Shown here in pieces: positions 50,718 through 62,659 of a DNA stretch of 64,000 nt; positions within the stretch are counted from its first letter, which is position 1, and each line of letters opens with the position of its first letter. The stretch spans positions 4,155,001-4,219,000 of the forward strand of contig NZ_CP022657.1 in the NCBI RefSeq assembly GCF_002243515.1, given 5' to 3'. The DNA comes from Tumebacillus algifaecis (lineage in GTDB: Bacteria > Bacillota > Bacilli > Tumebacillales > Tumebacillaceae). The position numbers were made by a program, and so were the translations under genes. Under the pieces are notes generated by a model. That model was not told where the DNA came from. It saw only the letters and a program-made list of their open reading frames with translations, and searched no databases.

Positions 50718-52265
50718 TTAGTGTTTAAAATGACGAACGGACGTGAAGATCATCGCGATCCCCGCCTCATCTGCCGCCGCAATCGAGTCTGCATCTTTGA
50801 TCGAACCGCCCGGCTGAACGATGGCGGTCACACCTGCCGCCGCGGCCGCTTGCACCGTATCTGCCATCGGGAAGAACGCATCGGATGCCAACACGGAACC
50901 TTTGGCTAGGTCGCCCGCTTGCTCGATGGCGATCTTCGCCGCACCGACGCGGTTCATTTGCCCAGCACCAACCCCGACCGTGCGGTCTGCGCCAGCCAGC
51001 ACGATCGCATTCGATTTGACATGCTTGACCACTTTCCACGCGAACAGCAACTGCTTCATCTCTTCGCTGGTCGGCTGGCGTTTGGTCACCACTTGGACGT
51101 CCGTTTCGGTGACCGTTTGCAAGTCGAGGTCTTGGATCAAAAGCCCGCCCTGCACTTTCTGGGTGGTGCGCGGTGTGCCAAGCGCCGGGATGCCGCCTTG
51201 CGGGGTCATCTCGACGGTCATGACGCGGAGGTTTTTCTTTTGGGTCAACAGCTCGAGCGCCCCGGTGGTGTAGGACGGCGCGAGGATGATTTCGAGAAAC
51301 AGTTCGCTCATCTTTTGCGCGGTCTGAAGGTCCACTTCACGATTCAGCGCGACGATGCCACCGAAGATCGACACGGGGTCCGCTTCGTACGCTTTGATGT
51401 ACGCGTCCAAGATGGTTTCAGCAATGCCGACCCCGCACGGGTTGGTATGCTTGATCGCCACCACAGCCGGCTCGTTGAACTCTTGAACGATCGCAAGCGC
51501 GGCGTTGGCATCGTTAATGTTATTATAAGACAATTCTTTGCCGTGCAGTTGCTTTGCACCTGCAATCGTGTGCGAAGCCGCACCCGGCTCGGCATAAAAA
51601 GCGGCCTGTTGATGCGGGTTCTCGCCGTAGCGCAGGTCTTGCACCTTTTCGTAGGTGACGGTCAGGCGTTCTGGAAACGCTTCGCCTGTCGCTTGCGTGA
51701 GGTACTGCGAGATCAGCGCGTCATACGCTGCCGTGTGGCGGAACACTTTGGTCGCCAAGCCCAATTTTTCGGCACGGGTCAGCGGGTTGTCGTTGTCGAG
51801 CCCATCGATGATCCGCGCATAGTCGCCGCTATCGACGACGACGGCAACGTCCTGATAGTTTTTCGCCGCAGCCCGCAACATCGACGGACCGCCGATGTCG
51901 ATGTTTTCGATCGCTTCTTCAAACGTTACGTTCGGCTTTTCAATCGTGGCTTGGAACGGGTAGAGGTTGACGATCACATAGTCGATCGGCTTGATGTCGA
52001 GCCCCTCAATCGCTCCCATGTGCTCGTCGTTGGCACGGATGGCGAGCAGGCCGCCGAAGATGTTCGGGTGGAGCGTCTTGACGCGGCCATCCATGATTTC
52101 CGGAAAGCCTGTGATGTCCGAAATGTTGGTCACGGGCACACCCGCTCCGTGCAGCAGTTTGTGCGTGCCGCCTGTGGAGACGACTTCGACGTCGTGGCTG
52201 ACGAACGCTTGAGCCAGTTCGATGACACCCGTTTTATCCGATACCGAGATCAGTGCGCGTTTCAT
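50718..52265 (-). CDS. purH: AICAR transformylase/IMP cyclohydrolase
   Basis: This 515-residue bifunctional enzyme performs the last two steps to IMP. The N-terminal cyclohydrolase (about 1-150) has the MGS-like fold with LISVSDKTGVIELAQAF and GGTHKLLHGAGVPV. The C-terminal transformylase has the Lys-His pair in VVAIKHTNPCGVG near 268 and the ending ASDAFFPMADTVQAAAAAGV. Length matches B. subtilis PurH (about 512). It sits 28 bp after purN. Confidence 0.97.
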   Translation of the reverse strand: MKRALISVSDKTGVIELAQAFVSHDVEVVSTGGTHKLLHGAGVPVTNISDITGFPEIMDGRVKTLHPNIFGGLLAIRANDEHMGAIEGLDIKPIDYVIVNLYPFQATIEKPNVTFEEAIENIDIGGPSMLRAAAKNYQDVAVVVDSGDYARIIDGLDNDNPLTRAEKLGLATKVFRHTAAYDALISQYLTQATGEAFPERLTVTYEKVQDLRYGENPHQQAAFYAEPGAASHTIAGAKQLHGKELSYNNINDANAALAIVQEFNEPAVVAIKHTNPCGVGIAETILDAYIKAYEADPVSIFGGIVALNREVDLQTAQKMSELFLEIILAPSYTTGALELLTQKKNLRVMTVEMTPQGGIPALGTPRTTQKVQGGLLIQDLDLQTVTETDVQVVTKRQPTSEEMKQLLFAWKVVKHVKSNAIVLAGADRTVGVGAGQMNRVGAAKIAIEQAGDLAKGSVLASDAFFPMADTVQAAAAAGVTAIVQPGGSIKDADSIAAADEAGIAMIFTSVRHFKH

Positions 52266-52293
52266 AGATTTAGTTCCTCCGTTCTCTCTTCCA

Positions 52294-52902
52294 CTACTTT
52301 TTCTCTGTCTCGATTTTGCCGTTCACAAGCTGTAACTGCCCGGTCAAAAATTGTGCCGCCACTTCTGGCAGCAACCGATGTTCCGCAGCATGAATCTTCG
52401 CTTCCAGCGTTTCGAGCGTATCTTCCGGAGCGATCCAGACCGTCTCTTGACGGATGATCGGGCCGGTATCCACGCCTTCATCTATAAAATGCACCGTGAC
52501 GCCCGTGTACTTCACGCCCGCTTCGAACGCGTCGCGAATCGCGTGCAGCCCTGGAAACAGCGGGAGCAAAGAAGGATGCAGGTTGATCGTCCGCCCCGCA
52601 TACGCTTCCAAAAACGTCGGGCCACAGATGCGCAAATAGCCAGCCAGCACGACATACTCCACACCGCGCGCGCGCAGATCGGCGACAAGTTGTGCCTCAT
52701 ACGCCGCTTTATTTACGAACTCTTTCGGTGAATAAACGAGCACAGGAACCTCCGCTGCCTCTGCTCGTTCGATCACCTTCGCCCCTGGTCGGTCACAGAC
52801 GAGGCAGGCCAGTTCGGCGTCAATTTTTCCTGCCCGCACCCAATTGATCAGGACCTGGGCATTCGACCCAGATCCTGATGCCAAAATTGCAAACTTCGCC
52901 AT
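52294..52902 (-). CDS. purN: Phosphoribosylglycinamide formyltransferase
   Basis: This 202-residue enzyme formylates GAR from 10-formyl-tetrahydrofolate. It shows FAILASGSGSNAQVLINW at the N terminus, the catalytic Asn/His region INLHPSLLPLFPGLHA near 108, and GVTVHFIDEGVDTGPII with the essential Asp near 145. It is of the short folate-dependent PurN type, not PurT. It starts five bases after the purM stop. Confidence 0.96.
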   Translation of the reverse strand: MAKFAILASGSGSNAQVLINWVRAGKIDAELACLVCDRPGAKVIERAEAAEVPVLVYSPKEFVNKAAYEAQLVADLRARGVEYVVLAGYLRICGPTFLEAYAGRTINLHPSLLPLFPGLHAIRDAFEAGVKYTGVTVHFIDEGVDTGPIIRQETVWIAPEDTLETLEAKIHAAEHRLLPEVAAQFLTGQLQLVNGKIETEKK

Positions 52903-52906
52903 ATGC

Positions 52907-53941
52907 TTAGATCCCCTTCAACTGTACGTCGTGCGGACCTTCGATGATCGCGCCGATGATGTTCGCTTCTTCGCCGAGCGCTTCGGCTGCTGCCACCACG
53001 TCTTTCGCTTGCGCTTCTGGCAGGATCAAGATCATGCCGATGCCCATGTTGAAGGTGCGGAACAGGTCAAACGTCTCGATGTTGCCGAGGCGACGCATCG
53101 TGTTAAACACCGGCTGAATCGGCCACGACCCGACTTGAATCTCCGCCGACAACCCTTCCGGCAACGCCCGCGGGATATTTTCCAAAAATCCGCCCCCGGT
53201 GATGTGTGCCATCGCGTGGATGTCGAAGCGCTCGAGCAGTGCCAAGATCGTTTTCACATAAATCTTGGTCGGGGTGAGCAGCACTTCACCGAGCGGCTGC
53301 CCGATCTCCGGGAACACATGGTCGAGCGAATATTCGTTGTCGCCGAAGAACAGCTTGCGCACCAACGAGTAACCGTTGGAGTGGATGCCGCTGGAGGACA
53401 GGCCGATGATCAGGTCGCCCGCTTGGACGTTTGCGATGTCGATCAGTTTGTCTTTGTCCACCACGCCGACCGTAAATCCGGCGATGTCATATTCCCCGTC
53501 CTGATACATGCCCGGCATCTCGGCCGTCTCGCCGCCGATCAGCGCACAGCCTGACTGCTCACAGCCGTCGGCGATGCCTTTGACGATGCTTTCGATCGTC
53601 TCCGGAACCACTTTGCCCGTCGCGAGGTAGTCGAGGAAAAAGAGCGGTTCAGCGCCCATCACCACGATGTCGTTGACGCACATCGCCACCGCATCGATGC
53701 CGATCGTGTCATGCTTGTCCATCGCAAAGGCGAGCTTCAACTTCGTGCCGACACCGTCGGTGCCGGAGACGAGCATGGGGTTTTTATATTTGGATACGTC
53801 GAGCTGGAACCCGCCGCCAAATCCGCCGAGCATCGTCGCCACTTCCGGGCGCATCGTGCGCGCCACGTGGGATTTCATGCGGTTGACCGCTTCGTTGCCC
53901 GCGTCGATATCGACGCCCGCCGCTTTGTACAGTTCGCTCAT
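52907..53941 (-). CDS. purM: Phosphoribosylformylglycinamidine cyclo-ligase
   Basis: This 344-residue AIR synthetase closes the imidazole ring. It has [19 protein letters not shown] at the start, the glycine-rich [20 protein letters not shown] near 60, [17 protein letters not shown] near 147 and the C-terminal [17 protein letters not shown]. PurM and PurL belong to the same ATP-binding superfamily. Length is normal. It lies 11 bp after purF. Confidence 0.97.
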   Translation of the reverse strand: MSELYKAAGVDIDAGNEAVNRMKSHVARTMRPEVATMLGGFGGGFQLDVSKYKNPMLVSGTDGVGTKLKLAFAMDKHDTIGIDAVAMCVNDIVVMGAEPLFFLDYLATGKVVPETIESIVKGIADGCEQSGCALIGGETAEMPGMYQDGEYDIAGFTVGVVDKDKLIDIANVQAGDLIIGLSSSGIHSNGYSLVRKLFFGDNEYSLDHVFPEIGQPLGEVLLTPTKIYVKTILALLERFDIHAMAHITGGGFLENIPRALPEGLSAEIQVGSWPIQPVFNTMRRLGNIETFDLFRTFNMGIGMILILPEAQAKDVVAAAEALGEEANIIGAIIEGPHDVQLKGI

Positions 53942-53952
53942 CTTGTATCCTC

Positions 53953-55379
53953 CTAGCGATCCATGATCGATTTGGTCAGGTCTTCATACACTTCGGTCGG
54001 GTATTTCCCGTTGAAACAAGCGTTGCAATGCCCGTGCTCTTTGCCGTCCATGATGCCAAACGCCTGCATCATCGTGGCTTCGGTCAGGAAAGCGAGCGTG
54101 TCCGCACCGATGTACTCGCGAATCTGCTCGACCGATTTATTCGAAGCGATCAGCTCATGGCGAGCCGATGTGTCGATACCGTAGAAGCAGGAATGGGTGA
54201 CAGGCGGCGAGGCGATGCGCACATGCACTTCGACCGCTCCCGCTTCGCGCAGCATGGTGACGATGCGGCCCGAGGTGGTGCCACGCACGATCGAGTCGTC
54301 GATCATCACGACGCGCTTGCCTTCAACGATCTTGCGCACCGCGTTCAGCTTGAGCTTAACACCGCGCGCGCGCAGTTCTTGGCTCGGTTGGATGAAGGTG
54401 CGGCCAACGTAGCGGTTTTTGATCAGCCCGATCTCATAAGGGATGCCCGATTCTTCGGCATAGCCGATCGCCGACGAGATCGAAGAGTCTGGCACGCCGA
54501 TGACGACGTCCGCTTCGACCGGATGTTCCCGGTAGAGCAGTTTGCCAAAATCTTTGCGCACCGCATGGACGTTAAAACCGTCGATGTCCGAGTCGGGACG
54601 CGCGAAATAGATGTATTCGAACGTGCAGAGCGCGCGCTTGGCCGAGCCTGCAAAGCGGGTCGATTCCACTCCGTCTTTGGAGATGATCAGCATTTCGCCT
54701 GGCTCGATGTCGCGGACGAACTCAGCGCCGATCGTATCGAAGGCGCAGGACTCGGACGACACGCAGTACGCATCACCAATTTTGCCGAGCACCATCGGAC
54801 GCAGGCCGTTCGCATCGCGCATCGCATACAGCTTGTCATCGGTCAGGATGCAGAACGCATAGGCTCCTTTGACGATCGACAGCGCTTCCCGAATGTTGTC
54901 CGCCATGTCGGTGTGGCCGGAGCGAGCGATCAGATGTGCGACCACTTCGGTGTCAGAAGTCGATTGGAAAATGGCACCGCGGTGCTCCAAGAAGCTGTGC
55001 AGTTGGTGGGCATTGACCAAGTTGCCGTTGTGAGCCAGCGCCATGTTGCCGCGCTGGAAATTGAACACCAGCGGCTGTGCGTTGATCAGTTGCGAAACGC
55101 CAGTCGTCGAGTAGCGCACATGGCCGACCGCCGCATGGCCTTTGGAAAGACGAGGCATGGCCTCGTTCGGAATCGCTTCCGACACGAGACCCATGCCTTT
55201 TTGATGATACAGTTTGAGACCGTCAACGGTCGCAATCCCCGCCGACTCTTGACCGCGGTGTTGGAGCGCTACGAGCGCGAAGTAGGTGAGCTGTGCCGCA
55301 TTTTCATGGCCAAAGATAGCGAACACGCCGCATTCTTCATGCCATTTGTCGAACAGCTCGTCGTCCGTCATGTCCAGGT

Positions 55380-55395
<16 letters not shown>
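53953..55395 (-). CDS. purF: Amidophosphoribosyltransferase
   Basis: This 480-residue enzyme makes phosphoribosylamine from PRPP and glutamine, the committed step. A short propeptide (about 27 residues) precedes Cys in [14 protein letters not shown], as in Bacillus PurF, where cleavage exposes the N-terminal nucleophile. The PRPP-binding motif is [14 protein letters not shown] near 365. Cysteines that could ligate the 4Fe-4S cluster of Bacillus-type PurF appear in CTFEYIYF and in the C-terminal HCNACFNG. The start at 55395 (MSDELNLD) follows AAAGGAGC and overlaps purL by 16 nt; a GTG at 55413 is less likely. Confidence 0.96.
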
Positions 55396-57606
<2,211 letters not shown>

Positions 57607-57614
<8 letters not shown>

Positions 57615-58287
57615 CTTGTTTGTCCCTCCATGCTTTCAGAATCGACGTGAATAGCGCTTTGCCATCTTCGGAGCCGAGCAATTGATGGACGGCGCGCTCC
57701 GGGTGCGGCATCATGCCCAGCACGTTGCCAGCTTCATTGCAGACCCCGGCGATGCGCTCCAGCGAGCCGTTCGGATTGTGCTCATAGTAACGGAAAACGA
57801 TCTGATTGTTCGCTTTCATCCGGGACAAAGTCTCTTCGTCCACATGGTAGTTGCCTTCGCCATGCGCGATCGGGATGTGGATCACTTGGCCTTGTGCGTA
57901 GTCGGACGTAAACGGCGTGCTGTTGTTCTCGACGACGAGCGGTGAGATCGCACAGCGAAATTGCAGGTGGTCGTTGTGGCGCAACGCGCCCGGCAGGAGC
58001 CCCGATTCGGTGAGAATCTGGAAACCGTTGCAGATCCCGATGATAAATTTGCCCTCGGCAGCAGCCTGTTTGACCGCTTCCATCACAGGCGAAAAGCGGG
58101 CGATCGCACCGCAGCGCAGGTAGTCCCCGTAGGAGAAGCCACCCGGAACGATAATCGCATCATAGCCGGAGAGATCGGTGGTCGTGTGCCAGACCGGTTC
58201 GACCGCTTCGCCCAGCACGTCTTCCACCGCTTTCACCGCGTCGATGTCACAGTTGGAACCCGGAAAAACCAGGACGGCGAACTTCAT
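57607..58287 (-). CDS. purQ: FGAM synthase, glutaminase subunit
   Basis: This 226-residue class I glutamine amidotransferase supplies ammonia to PurL. The nucleophile Cys is in [20 protein letters not shown] near 87, and the His/Glu pair near 195 is in [14 protein letters not shown]. The first strand reads [20 protein letters not shown]. It starts just beyond purS (three bases between) and overlaps purL, as in Bacillus. Confidence 0.97.
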
Positions 58288-58290
58288 CGT

Positions 58291-58539
58291 TTAGGCCTCC
58301 ACAAGTTCAAATTCGTATTTTTCGATCACAGTGTTTGCCAGCAGTTTTTCACACATGTCGGTCACACGCGCTTCCGCTTGGGCGCGATCTGCCGTGTCGA
58401 GCTTCAGTTCGAGAAACTTGCCGATGCGTACATCCTGTACTTCCGCGTAGCCCAGCGCATGCAGCGACTTGGTGACGGCGGTGCCTTGCGGGTCGAGAAC
58501 GGACTGTTTAAGCGTGACGTGAATGCGAGCGGTGATCAT
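58291..58539 (-). CDS. purS: FGAM synthase, PurS subunit
   Basis: This 82-residue small subunit bridges PurQ and PurL. The sequence [20 protein letters not shown], then [20 protein letters not shown] is diagnostic. The start at 58539 follows AGGAGGAG; the long frame to 58659 lies within purC. It overlaps purC by ATGA. Confidence 0.96.
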   Translation of the reverse strand: MITARIHVTLKQSVLDPQGTAVTKSLHALGYAEVQDVRIGKFLELKLDTADRAQAEARVTDMCEKLLANTVIEKYEFELVEA

Positions 58540-59255
58540 ACTTCGACTCCTCCTAAGCGGCGCAGCATTTCTTGATAGGCTTCTTCCACATCGCCCATGT
58601 CGCGGCGGAAACGGTCTTTGTCCAGCTTTTCGTTGGTGTCCGCATCCCAGAAGCGGCAAGTGTCGGGCGAAATCTCATCGGCCAGCAGCAATTCGCCTTG
58701 CGGGGTGATACCGAATTCGAGTTTGAAATCGACCAATTTGACGTTGCGGTCTTTGAGGTAGTTGATCAGGATGTCGTTGATCTGACGGCCATACGCGGCC
58801 ATCTGCGCCACCGTCTCCGGGGTCGCCAGCTCCAGCACGTCGATGTGCGAGTCATTGATCAGCGGGTCGCCGAGGTCGTCGTCTTTGTAGTAGAACTCGA
58901 CAACCGCTTTCGGCAGGACGGTCCCTTCGGCGAGGCCGAGGCGTTTGGCAAGCGATCCGGCCGCAATGTTGCGGACGACAACTTCAAGCAACACAATTTC
59001 GACTTTTTTGACCAGTTGCTCGTTGTCGTTCAACTTGGAGATGAAGTGGGTCGGAATGTTGTGCTTTTCGAGCATCTCCATAAAGATGGTGGAGATGGCG
59101 TTGTTCAGTTGGCCTTTGCCAGTGATGGTGCCTTTCTTTTCGCCGTTGAATGCGGTGGCATCATCTTTGTATTCGACAATATATTGATCCGGGTGTTCGG
59201 TATGGTAAACGCGTTTTGCTTTGCCTTCGTAAAGCATTTCGCCTTTGGTTGTCAT
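58536..59255 (-). CDS. purC: SAICAR synthetase
   Basis: This 239-residue enzyme joins CAIR and aspartate with ATP. Typical features are [16 protein letters not shown] near residue 5, [18 protein letters not shown] near 28, [20 protein letters not shown] near 85, and [20 protein letters not shown] with SPDTCRFWD near 175. The start at 59255 follows AGAGGAGGAG. A 107-bp gap with nested hairpins separates it from purB, unusual in this otherwise tightly packed operon. Confidence 0.97.
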   Translation of the reverse strand: MTTKGEMLYEGKAKRVYHTEHPDQYIVEYKDDATAFNGEKKGTITGKGQLNNAISTIFMEMLEKHNIPTHFISKLNDNEQLVKKVEIVLLEVVVRNIAAGSLAKRLGLAEGTVLPKAVVEFYYKDDDLGDPLINDSHIDVLELATPETVAQMAAYGRQINDILINYLKDRNVKLVDFKLEFGITPQGELLLADEISPDTCRFWDADTNEKLDKDRFRRDMGDVEEAYQEMLRRLGGVEV

Positions 59256-59283
59256 GGTAGAACTCCTCCTCTTGATCAAAACA

Positions 59284-59347
59284 CCGGGACTCACTCCCCG
59301 CCTCCTCTCGGTCAAGGGATGGAGGCGGTCCGGCAGTAAAGTCCCGG
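59284..59347 (-). other. Nested hairpin between purB and purC
   Basis: Outer arms CCGGGACT/AGTCCCGG (59284-59291, 59340-59347) enclose inner arms CCGCCTCC/GGAGGCGG (59298-59305, 59321-59328). On the minus strand the outer stem is followed by TGTTTTGATC, so it may act as a partial terminator or an RNA processing signal that sets expression of purE-purB against the downstream genes. Confidence 0.65.
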
Positions 59348-59362
59348 ATTTTTTATATTTGA

Positions 59363-60655
59363 TTACAGGCCAAGACGGTCAAAGATGGTATCGACGTGTT
59401 TGAGATGCCAGTTGTAATCGAAGCAGTCATCCAGTTCGGCTGGCGAGAGGTGAGACGTGATCACCGCATCGCTTTCCACGATTTCGCGGAAGGAGCGCTG
59501 TTCTTCCCACGACTGCATCGCACGAGCTTGTACCGTGTCGTATGCCGTCTCGCGGGTCAGCCCTTTGTCGATCAGAGCGAGCAGGACGCGCTGGGAGTAG
59601 ATCAATCCGTACGTGCGATCCATGTTGCGCTTCATGTTCTCCGGGAACACGGTCAGGTCTTTGATGATGCGGATCATCTTGCGCAGCATGTAGTTGACCA
59701 GAATCGTGCTGTCCGGGATGATCACGCGCTCGACGGAGGAGTGCGAGATGTCGCGCTCATGCCAGAGCGGTACGTTTTCATAAGCGGCCAGCGAGTTGCC
59801 GCGCAGAATGCGGGCGAGACCGGACACTTGCTCACAGGAGACCGGATTGCGCTTGTGCGGCATCGCCGAGGAGCCTTTTTGCCCTTTGTAGAACGGCTCT
59901 TCCGCTTCGCGGAATTCGGTTTTTTGCAAGGCGCGAATCTCAGTGGCGATCTTGTCCAAGGTGCAGCCGATGATCGCCAGCGTGCTCATGTAATGTGCGT
60001 GGCGGTCGCGCTGCAAAGTCTGGGTCGAGATCGGTGACGCTTTCAGGCCGAGCTTTTCGCAAACGAACTGCTCGACGAACGGGTCGATGTTCGCATAGGT
60101 GCCGACCGCACCCGACATTTTGCCGTATTCGATCGTTTCGGTCGCTTGATTGAAGCGTTCAAGGTTGCGCTTCATCTCTTCGAACCAAAGGCCGACTTTC
60201 AGACCGAACGTGGTCGGCTCGGCATGCACGCCGTGCGTACGACCCATCATCACGGTGTATTTGTGCTCTTTCGCCTTGGTGCCGAGCACCTCGATGAAGT
60301 CTTCGATGTCTTGGCGAATGATCTGGTTGGCTTGACGAATCTGGCTGGACAACGCCGTATCGACAACGTCTGTCGAGGTCAGACCGTAATGCACCCACTT
60401 CGACTCATCGCCGAGCGATTCGGAGACCGCACGGGTGAATGCCACCACGTCATGACGGGTCGATTCTTCGATCTCCAAGATGCGCTCGACGGTGAAGGTA
60501 GCTTTTTCACGGATCAGTTTGACATCCTCTTTGGGGATGATGCCCAATTCTGCCCATGCTTCGCAAGCGAGAATTTCTACTTCGAGCCAATTGGCGAAGC
60601 GATTGTGCAGCTCCCATATTTTACCCATTTCCGGTAAGGTGTAACGATCGATCAC
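59363..60655 (-). CDS. purB: Adenylosuccinate lyase
   Basis: This 430-residue enzyme of the fumarase/aspartase superfamily removes fumarate from SAICAR and from adenylosuccinate. It has the N-terminal [20 protein letters not shown], the His motif [18 protein letters not shown] near 135, and the signature loop [19 protein letters not shown] near 262 with the catalytic Ser. The start is the GTG at 60655 (encoding MIDRYTLPE) after GGGAGGAAC; this matches Bacillus PurB in length (about 431). Confidence 0.96.
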   Translation of the reverse strand: MIDRYTLPEMGKIWELHNRFANWLEVEILACEAWAELGIIPKEDVKLIREKATFTVERILEIEESTRHDVVAFTRAVSESLGDESKWVHYGLTSTDVVDTALSSQIRQANQIIRQDIEDFIEVLGTKAKEHKYTVMMGRTHGVHAEPTTFGLKVGLWFEEMKRNLERFNQATETIEYGKMSGAVGTYANIDPFVEQFVCEKLGLKASPISTQTLQRDRHAHYMSTLAIIGCTLDKIATEIRALQKTEFREAEEPFYKGQKGSSAMPHKRNPVSCEQVSGLARILRGNSLAAYENVPLWHERDISHSSVERVIIPDSTILVNYMLRKMIRIIKDLTVFPENMKRNMDRTYGLIYSQRVLLALIDKGLTRETAYDTVQARAMQSWEEQRSFREIVESDAVITSHLSPAELDDCFDYNWHLKHVDTIFDRLGL

Positions 60656-60705
60656 AGTTGGTTCCTCCCATGTCCCCAATGTTGCAGGTGTGTATAGTAG
60701 TCGTT

Positions 60706-61218
60706 CTAGTTGTTCAGATAGGCTTCTACGCCGATCGTTTGCAGTTTGTCGTCTTTTGCTTCCACTTCGGAAGCGAGTTGTGCGCGGTAGCTGTCGAGAC
60801 GAGTTGCGAGTTCATCGTCTGCAGTCGCGAGAATTTGTGCAGCGAGCAGTCCGGCATTAAAAGCGCCGTTGACGGCGACCGTTGCGACCGGAATGCCTTT
60901 GGGCATCTGTACGATCGCGTAGAGTGCGTCGATGCCTTGGATCGCCCCACCTTGGATCGGAACACCGATCACCGGAAGAGTCGTGCAAGCGGCCACAACG
61001 CCCGGCAGATGAGCGGCCAGGCCCGCGCCGGCGATGATCGCGCCGAAGCCATTTTCGCGAGCGGAGCGCGCGAGTTTCATCGTTTTATCAGGTACGCGGT
61101 GTGCCGAAGAGATGCGGATTTCCGTCTCGACTTCCAGTGCGTGCAGTGCTTTTGCCGCTTCGTTCATCACTTTCAAATCGGAATCACTGCCCATGAGAAT
61201 CAATACTTTTCTCGCCAT
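60706..61218 (-). CDS. purE: N5-CAIR mutase / AIR carboxylase-type PurE
   Basis: This 170-residue protein has [13 protein letters not shown] at the N terminus, [13 protein letters not shown] near 38, [20 protein letters not shown] near 62 and [10 protein letters not shown] at the end, with the flavodoxin-like fold of PurE. Class I enzymes rearrange N5-CAIR made by PurK. Here the usual Trp of the GSxSDW motif is Leu (GSDSDL), and no purK follows; purB starts 50 bp on. Either PurK is encoded elsewhere or this enzyme works from AIR and CO2. It is the first gene of the operon. Confidence 0.93.
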   Translation of the reverse strand: MARKVLILMGSDSDLKVMNEAAKALHALEVETEIRISSAHRVPDKTMKLARSARENGFGAIIAGAGLAAHLPGVVAACTTLPVIGVPIQGGAIQGIDALYAIVQMPKGIPVATVAVNGAFNAGLLAAQILATADDELATRLDSYRAQLASEVEAKDDKLQTIGVEAYLNN

Positions 61219-61296
61219 GATTGATTGTCCTCCCTTTCAGGAACCAGCGTTAGTTTTCACCAAATTTTTGTCACAAAACCCTAAAAGCTACATACG

Positions 61297-61365
61297 AAAG
61301 CCCAGATGGGTAGAATTCGTCGCGGCACGTCGTGCGGTCGAGCGAAACCTACCCGCCTGGGCTTT
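61297..61365 (-). terminator. Riboswitch expression-platform hairpin
   Basis: Arms AAAGCCCAG..GGGTAG (61297-61313) and CTACCC..CTGGGCTTT (61349-61365) form a long interrupted stem downstream of the purine aptamer and upstream of purE. The T run after it is short (GGGCTTTCG), so it is a candidate rather than a clear terminator. Confidence 0.55.
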
Positions 61366-61451
61366 TATCCCTTCGGTGTCATGTCCACGATGAGTAGACA
61401 TGTGAATCGCTCGGACCTGCTCGTAAGAAGCGGAACCCTAGATTCACTTTC

Positions 61452-61516
61452 GTTCGTAGTCCAGCGATTCCGGTCGCCGGGTAGAGACTCTCGGGCCAAT
61501 TCCCAAGGATATACGA
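61452..61516 (-). ncRNA. Purine (guanine-type) riboswitch aptamer
   Basis: On the minus strand the conserved core reads GAGTCTCTACC, then CGGCGACCGGAATCGC and TGGACTACG, flanked by P1 arms TCGTA/TACGA. This is the purine riboswitch layout P1-J1/2-P2-J2/3-P3-J3/1. The specificity base in ACTACG is C, which pairs with guanine or hypoxanthine; adenine riboswitches carry U. It should shut off the pur operon when guanine is plentiful, as in B. subtilis. Confidence 0.9.
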
Positions 61517-61580
61517 TCAGATTCAGTTGTTGTCTTTGTCTACTGTAAGCATACCAAAACGCATCTGGGGACGTCAATGA

Positions 61581-61624
61581 AAAACCGAACATTATAGGTG
61601 AACTTTTTATGATCGTTCGAATTT
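61581..61624 (-). promoter_or_regulatory. PurR operator pair and pur promoter
   Basis: AAAACCGAACATT (61581-61593) matches the PurBox consensus AWWWCCGAACWWT. A second, inverted box AAATTCGAACGAT (61612-61624 on the minus strand) lies 18 bp away, the usual PurR arrangement. A perfect TATAAT on the minus strand (61591-61596) overlaps the first box. PurR, relieved by PRPP, should repress here. The divergent plus-strand gene may also be affected. Confidence 0.88.
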
Positions 61625-61642
61625 TGGCCCGAAAAATGGATT

Positions 61643-61671
61643 TTGACATACTTTTTCCCCGTCTTCAATAA
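61643..61671 (+). promoter_or_regulatory. Promoter of the divergent small genes
   Basis: A perfect -35 TTGACA (61643-61648) and CAATAA (61666-61671) at 17 bp lie about 40 nt before the start at 61710. They sit next to the PurBoxes of the pur operon. Confidence 0.5.
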
Positions 61672-61709
61672 ACTTGTCGTAGATCTGGAACTGTATGGAG
61701 TGATTGGAC

Positions 61710-62147
61710 ATGGCACGCATCTATCGGATACGCGACACGCAACGCTTTCTATTTTTGCCTTTGTTGTTCCCGTTGATCCCGCTCCTGCTGCAATGGATGC
61801 GCCCAGGCAATGCTGTGGTGTTATTTGGCGTGGTGACGATCTATGTGCTGTTTACCTTTCGCATGCTGTTTTTGCGACGCGAACTGGAGATCGGCGAGCA
61901 GGAGATTCGCATCGATAGCGGGCGCTGGAAGCAAGTGTATTCGCATGAGCAGATTTATGAAATTTTTCTGAGTAAAAATCAGGTTGTGCAGATGCGCATC
62001 GGTGAGCGCAACCGCTACATTCGCATTCTGACCCCCGATTACTGGGATGCGATGAACGCCATTCAACACTTTGCATGGCGACATGCGATTCCTGTGACCG
62101 ACAAGCGGCCGAAACAGCTGAGTGGACGGAGGAGGGAAGTTTCATGA
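61710..62147 (+). CDS. Small membrane protein with PH-like tail, unknown
   Basis: This 145-residue protein has two adjacent hydrophobic segments (about 12-28 and 35-53: FLFLPLLFPLIPLLLQW, VVLFGVVTIYVLFTF), then a soluble beta-rich part (about 60-125) with LEIGEQEIRIDSGRWKQVYS. This resembles the bacterial PH/YdbT-like layout of two helices followed by a pleckstrin-like domain. The start at 61710 follows GGAGTGATTGG; a TTG at 61704 is the alternative. It overlaps the next gene by ATGA. The function is unknown; the link to the divergent pur operon is only positional. Confidence 0.7.
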   Translation: MARIYRIRDTQRFLFLPLLFPLIPLLLQWMRPGNAVVLFGVVTIYVLFTFRMLFLRRELEIGEQEIRIDSGRWKQVYSHEQIYEIFLSKNQVVQMRIGERNRYIRILTPDYWDAMNAIQHFAWRHAIPVTDKRPKQLSGRRREVS

Positions 62148-62545
62148 TGCTGCGCGACTATTTGCGGACACTGCCTCAGTCTCATCTGTTCGACCTGTAT
62201 GAAACGCTGTACCAGCAGGAGACGAACGTCCACCTTACGGAGGTCGAGTTGTGTGAGGAGATCGTGGCCTATTGGGAGAGCCCTGCGCATTGGGATGAAT
62301 TCGTGGCCGCCCTGTCCCCTTTCGAGCGCCGAGCGATGACCCGACTGGCCCTGCATGAGCGCTGTCGGATCGACGCCTTTATGGAGGAGGCAGCAACGCT
62401 AGGGCTTGTGATCTTATATCGTGAGCACAACCGCTATGAGATGCCAGATGACGTCCGCGTACAGCTGTTGGAGCGACTGCCCTCCTTACGCGACCTGCTC
62501 CGGGCCGAACCGGAAGGAGATGCGGACGGCACGACGCCTGTGTAG
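62144..62545 (+). CDS. 133-residue hypothetical protein
   Basis: The ATGATG start follows GGAGGAGGGAAG, and the gene overlaps its upstream neighbour by four bases, so it is real and coupled. The product is acidic and all-helical: DYLRTLPQSHLFDLYETLYQ, then WDEFVAALSPFERRAMTRLA and FMEEAATLGLVILYRE, a pattern like the winged-helix N-terminal segments of some Firmicute helicase-type proteins. No catalytic motif is visible. I do not assign a function. Confidence 0.7.
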   Translation: MMLRDYLRTLPQSHLFDLYETLYQQETNVHLTEVELCEEIVAYWESPAHWDEFVAALSPFERRAMTRLALHERCRIDAFMEEAATLGLVILYREHNRYEMPDDVRVQLLERLPSLRDLLRAEPEGDADGTTPV

Positions 62546-62560
62546 CAGGATTTTTATGCA

Positions 62561-62602
62561 AAAAAAAACATGTAGATCGGCACCAGTAGGTACCGATCTA
62601 CA
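62561..62602 (-). terminator. Terminator of the NCS2 permease gene
   Basis: A perfect 10-bp stem TGTAGATCGG/CCGATCTACA (62571-62580, 62593-62602) is followed on the minus strand by a run of T (62561-62568). Confidence 0.93.
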
Positions 62603-62659
62603 CGCGTTGCTCTTCCGATCAGGAAGGGCTTTTTGTCGTGCCAAACGCACGATGACTGC

